A stretch of 6,718 bases of DNA. Origin: Streptomyces lilacinus (GTDB taxonomy: Bacteria; Actinomycetota; Actinomycetes; Streptomycetales; Streptomycetaceae). The notes beneath the pieces were generated by a model, which ran no database searches, was not told the origin of the DNA, and was given only the letters and a program-made list of their open reading frames with translations. How positions within the stretch are numbered: the stretch's first letter is position 1; every line of letters begins with the position of its first letter. Shown piece after piece: positions 5,807-6,718 of this stretch. Where the stretch lies: assembly GCA_000715685.1 (NCBI GenBank), contig KL569489.1:14271-20988 (forward strand), in the 5' to 3' direction. The translations under genes were made by a program, and so were the position numbers.

Positions 5807-5814
5807 GGAGACAC
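5782..5814. terminator. 12-bp perfect hairpin overlapping the DUF5995 stop codon
   Basis: GTGTCTCCTCAC (5782-5793) pairs with GTGAGGAGACAC (5803-5814) around a 9-nt loop. The left arm is coding sequence and the TGA (5804-5806) sits in the right arm. There is no U-tract. It is a likely intrinsic terminator for the plus-strand gene, and being palindromic it can also act on the minus strand. Confidence 0.8.
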
Positions 5815-5816
5815 CC

Positions 5817-5844
5817 GGGCCGGCGCGCCTCGGCGCGCCGGCCC
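5817..5844. terminator. Second 12-bp GC hairpin between convergent genes
   Basis: GGGCCGGCGCGC (5817-5828) pairs with GCGCGCCGGCCC (5833-5844) around the tetraloop CTCG. It starts 3 nt after the preceding hairpin and ends 9 nt before the amine oxidase stop (5854-5856). It probably serves that gene's transcript; together the two hairpins insulate the convergent pair. Confidence 0.8.
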
Positions 5845-5853
5845 CGGCGGCCG

Positions 5854-6230
5854 TCAGTCCTCGGGCAGCTCGACGGGCGCGATCTCGTCGAAGACGTCGC
5901 CCGGGCCGGGGTTGGTGCCGTCGGTCGAGCCGCCGAACTGGTGCATGACACCCCACACCGCGTTGAGCGCGGTCTGGACGGCGCCCTCGGCCCAGCCGGC
6001 CGTCCAGGAGATGTCGTCGCCGGCGAGGAAGATGCCGCGCTTGTCCTCGGGCAGGCGGTCCTGCATGAAGTGGGTGTACAGCCGCCGCTGGTAGCGGTAG
6101 TGGCCCGGCAGGTTGGCCTTGAACGCGCCCATGAAGTAGGGCTCGTTCTCCCAGGAGACCGTCACCGGGTTGCCGATGATGTGCTTGCGGATGTCGACCT
6201 TGGGGTAGATCTCGCCGAGCGACTTGAGCA
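5854..6230 (-). CDS. Flavin monoamine oxidase, C-terminal fragment
   Basis: C-terminal 124 residues of an FAD-dependent amine oxidase, which oxidatively deaminates an amine or amino acid and releases hydrogen peroxide. The closing FAD-binding motif of the family is clear: GIFLAGDDISWTAGWAEGAVQTALNAVWG (the GDD is encoded at 6013-6021), followed by MHQFGG. Upstream, GNPVTVSWENEPYFMGAFKANLPGHYRYQ fits the region before the flavin site in actinobacterial and IaaM-like enzymes. The fragment begins at the adapter scar, so its apparent GTG start (6229-6231) is artificial. The upstream piece at 6258-6699 is in another reading frame only because of the scar. The natural substrate cannot be read from this part; tryptophan-type or other aromatic amine substrates are possible. 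Confidence 0.85.
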
Positions 6231-6257
6231 CTGTCTCTTAATGTGTATAAGAGACAG
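6231..6257. other. Fused Tn5 mosaic ends (assembly scar) inside the amine oxidase gene
   Basis: CTGTCTCTTA is followed by ATGTGTATAAGAGACAG, the same arrangement as the first scar but one base longer. The flanks do not share a clear duplication, and the two coding halves are out of frame across it. The join therefore hides missing genomic bases, of length 2 plus a multiple of 3. Confidence 0.95.
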
Positions 6258-6699
6258 AGCCACTTGAGGCTGTCGTCGCACCAGGTGTAGGAGAGGCAGA
6301 TGACGGCGGGCTTGTCCGGCCCGTTGTCCAGCAGGTAGGTGCCGCGCGTCATGCGGTCGGTGAGCGTCATCGACATGACGTCCCGGCCGGTCTCCTCGTC
6401 CTTGTCCAGCCAGAACGGCCGGTCCACGGGCACGAAGAGCTTGGACGACTCCATGTAGTGCGTGCGCTCCATCGCCGTCCAGTGGTCGATGGGGAAGAGC
6501 GAGTCGTCGCACGCGATCTTCGACAGCAGCATCCAGGACTGCGCGGTGAAGATGGCCGCCTTGAAGGTGCGGATGTCGCCGGTCGCGTCGGTGACCGTGA
6601 TGCGGTTGCCGGCGGTGCGGTGCAGGCGGGTCACGGCCGGGCGGGGGTCGCCGCCGTGCAGCGAGGACAGCGAGGTGCCCGGCGCCCAGTGGACGATCT
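6258..6699 (-). CDS. Flavin monoamine oxidase, middle fragment (open at both ends)
   Basis: About 146 residues of the same flavin monoamine oxidase gene, lying upstream of the C-terminal fragment on the minus strand. Reading starts at the right contig edge and stays open to the scar: VHWAPGTSLSSLHGG, then VTDATGDIRTFKAAIFTAQSW, then SKLFVPVDRPFWLDKDEETGRDVMSMTLTDRMTRGTYLLD, ending CLSYTWCDDSLKW. These segments match the substrate-domain portion of actinobacterial amine oxidases. The N-terminal Rossmann GxGxxG is outside the window, so the enzyme's full length and substrate type cannot be judged. No start codon is expected here; internal GTG or ATG codons such as the one at 6634 are not starts. 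Joining it to 5854-6230 needs a small stretch of missing sequence, probably around ten codons judging from remembered homologues. Confidence 0.8.
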
Positions 6700-6718
6700 C
6701 TGTCTCTTATACACATCT
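6700..6718. other. Complete Tn5 mosaic end (library adapter) at right contig edge
   Basis: CTGTCTCTTATACACATCT is the full 19-bp Tn5 mosaic end facing outward from the genomic insert. It confirms the reading of the left edge and the two internal scars. Confidence 0.97.

Noticed and set aside
5081..6634. A 517-residue minus-strand protein spanning the amine oxidase fragment and the DUF5995 region
   Set aside because: Only 6260-6634 is genuine coding. The rest runs out of frame through the adapter and antisense to DUF5995.
5854..6699. Amine oxidase as a real frameshifted pseudogene
   Set aside because: The frame change coincides exactly with the adapter scar, and both halves keep intact family motifs, so there is no evidence of decay in the organism.

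Overview
This is a very GC-rich window with G or C at almost every third codon position. That bias, the gene families and the spacing all point to a Streptomyces-like actinomycete chromosome. It is not an intact natural stretch. Both ends carry the Tn5 mosaic end used in Nextera-type libraries, and two fused mosaic-end scars lie inside it, at 4192-4217 and 6231-6257. Each scar interrupts a gene that otherwise looks normal. The window is best read as an assembled contig containing unremoved library adapter. The premature stop at 4208-4210 and the frameshift near 6231-6257 are therefore not biology.

Layout from left to right. (1) 17-1294 (+): the 3' part of a secreted family-18 chitinase of the Vibrio/Aeromonas ChiA type. 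It holds the end of the GH18 barrel, a chitinase-C-like domain, a Pro/Thr/Gly linker and a C-terminal chitin-binding module. (2) 1337-2521 (+): a 12-helix MFS transporter of the YbjJ type, 42 nt downstream. (3) 2569-2615: a strong hairpin between convergent genes. (4) 2644-3231 (-): a small secreted low-complexity protein with a signal peptide, a long Arg-Asp/Cys-Asp-His-Gly repeat region and a Trp/Gly/His-rich tail. I do not recognise it; it is the most unusual true gene here. (5) 3232-3544: a divergent intergenic region. (6) 3545-5002 (+): a UraA-like NCS2 nucleobase permease split by the first scar. Removing 39 nt (26 nt of scar plus a 13-nt duplication) restores one 472-residue frame. (7) 5114-5806 (+): a DUF5995-family protein of unknown function. 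(8) 5782-5844: two back-to-back hairpins between convergent genes. (9) 5854-6699 (-): the middle and C-terminal parts of a flavin monoamine oxidase, split by the second scar and running off the right edge.

The genes do not form one obvious pathway. The chitinase and MFS gene may be co-transcribed. The repeat-protein gene and the permease gene diverge from a shared intergenic region. DUF5995 and the amine oxidase converge. I found no defence system, CRISPR array, RNA gene or natural mobile element. The candidates for novelty are the Arg-Asp-repeat secreted protein and, less strongly, the hairpin-bearing leader of the permease.
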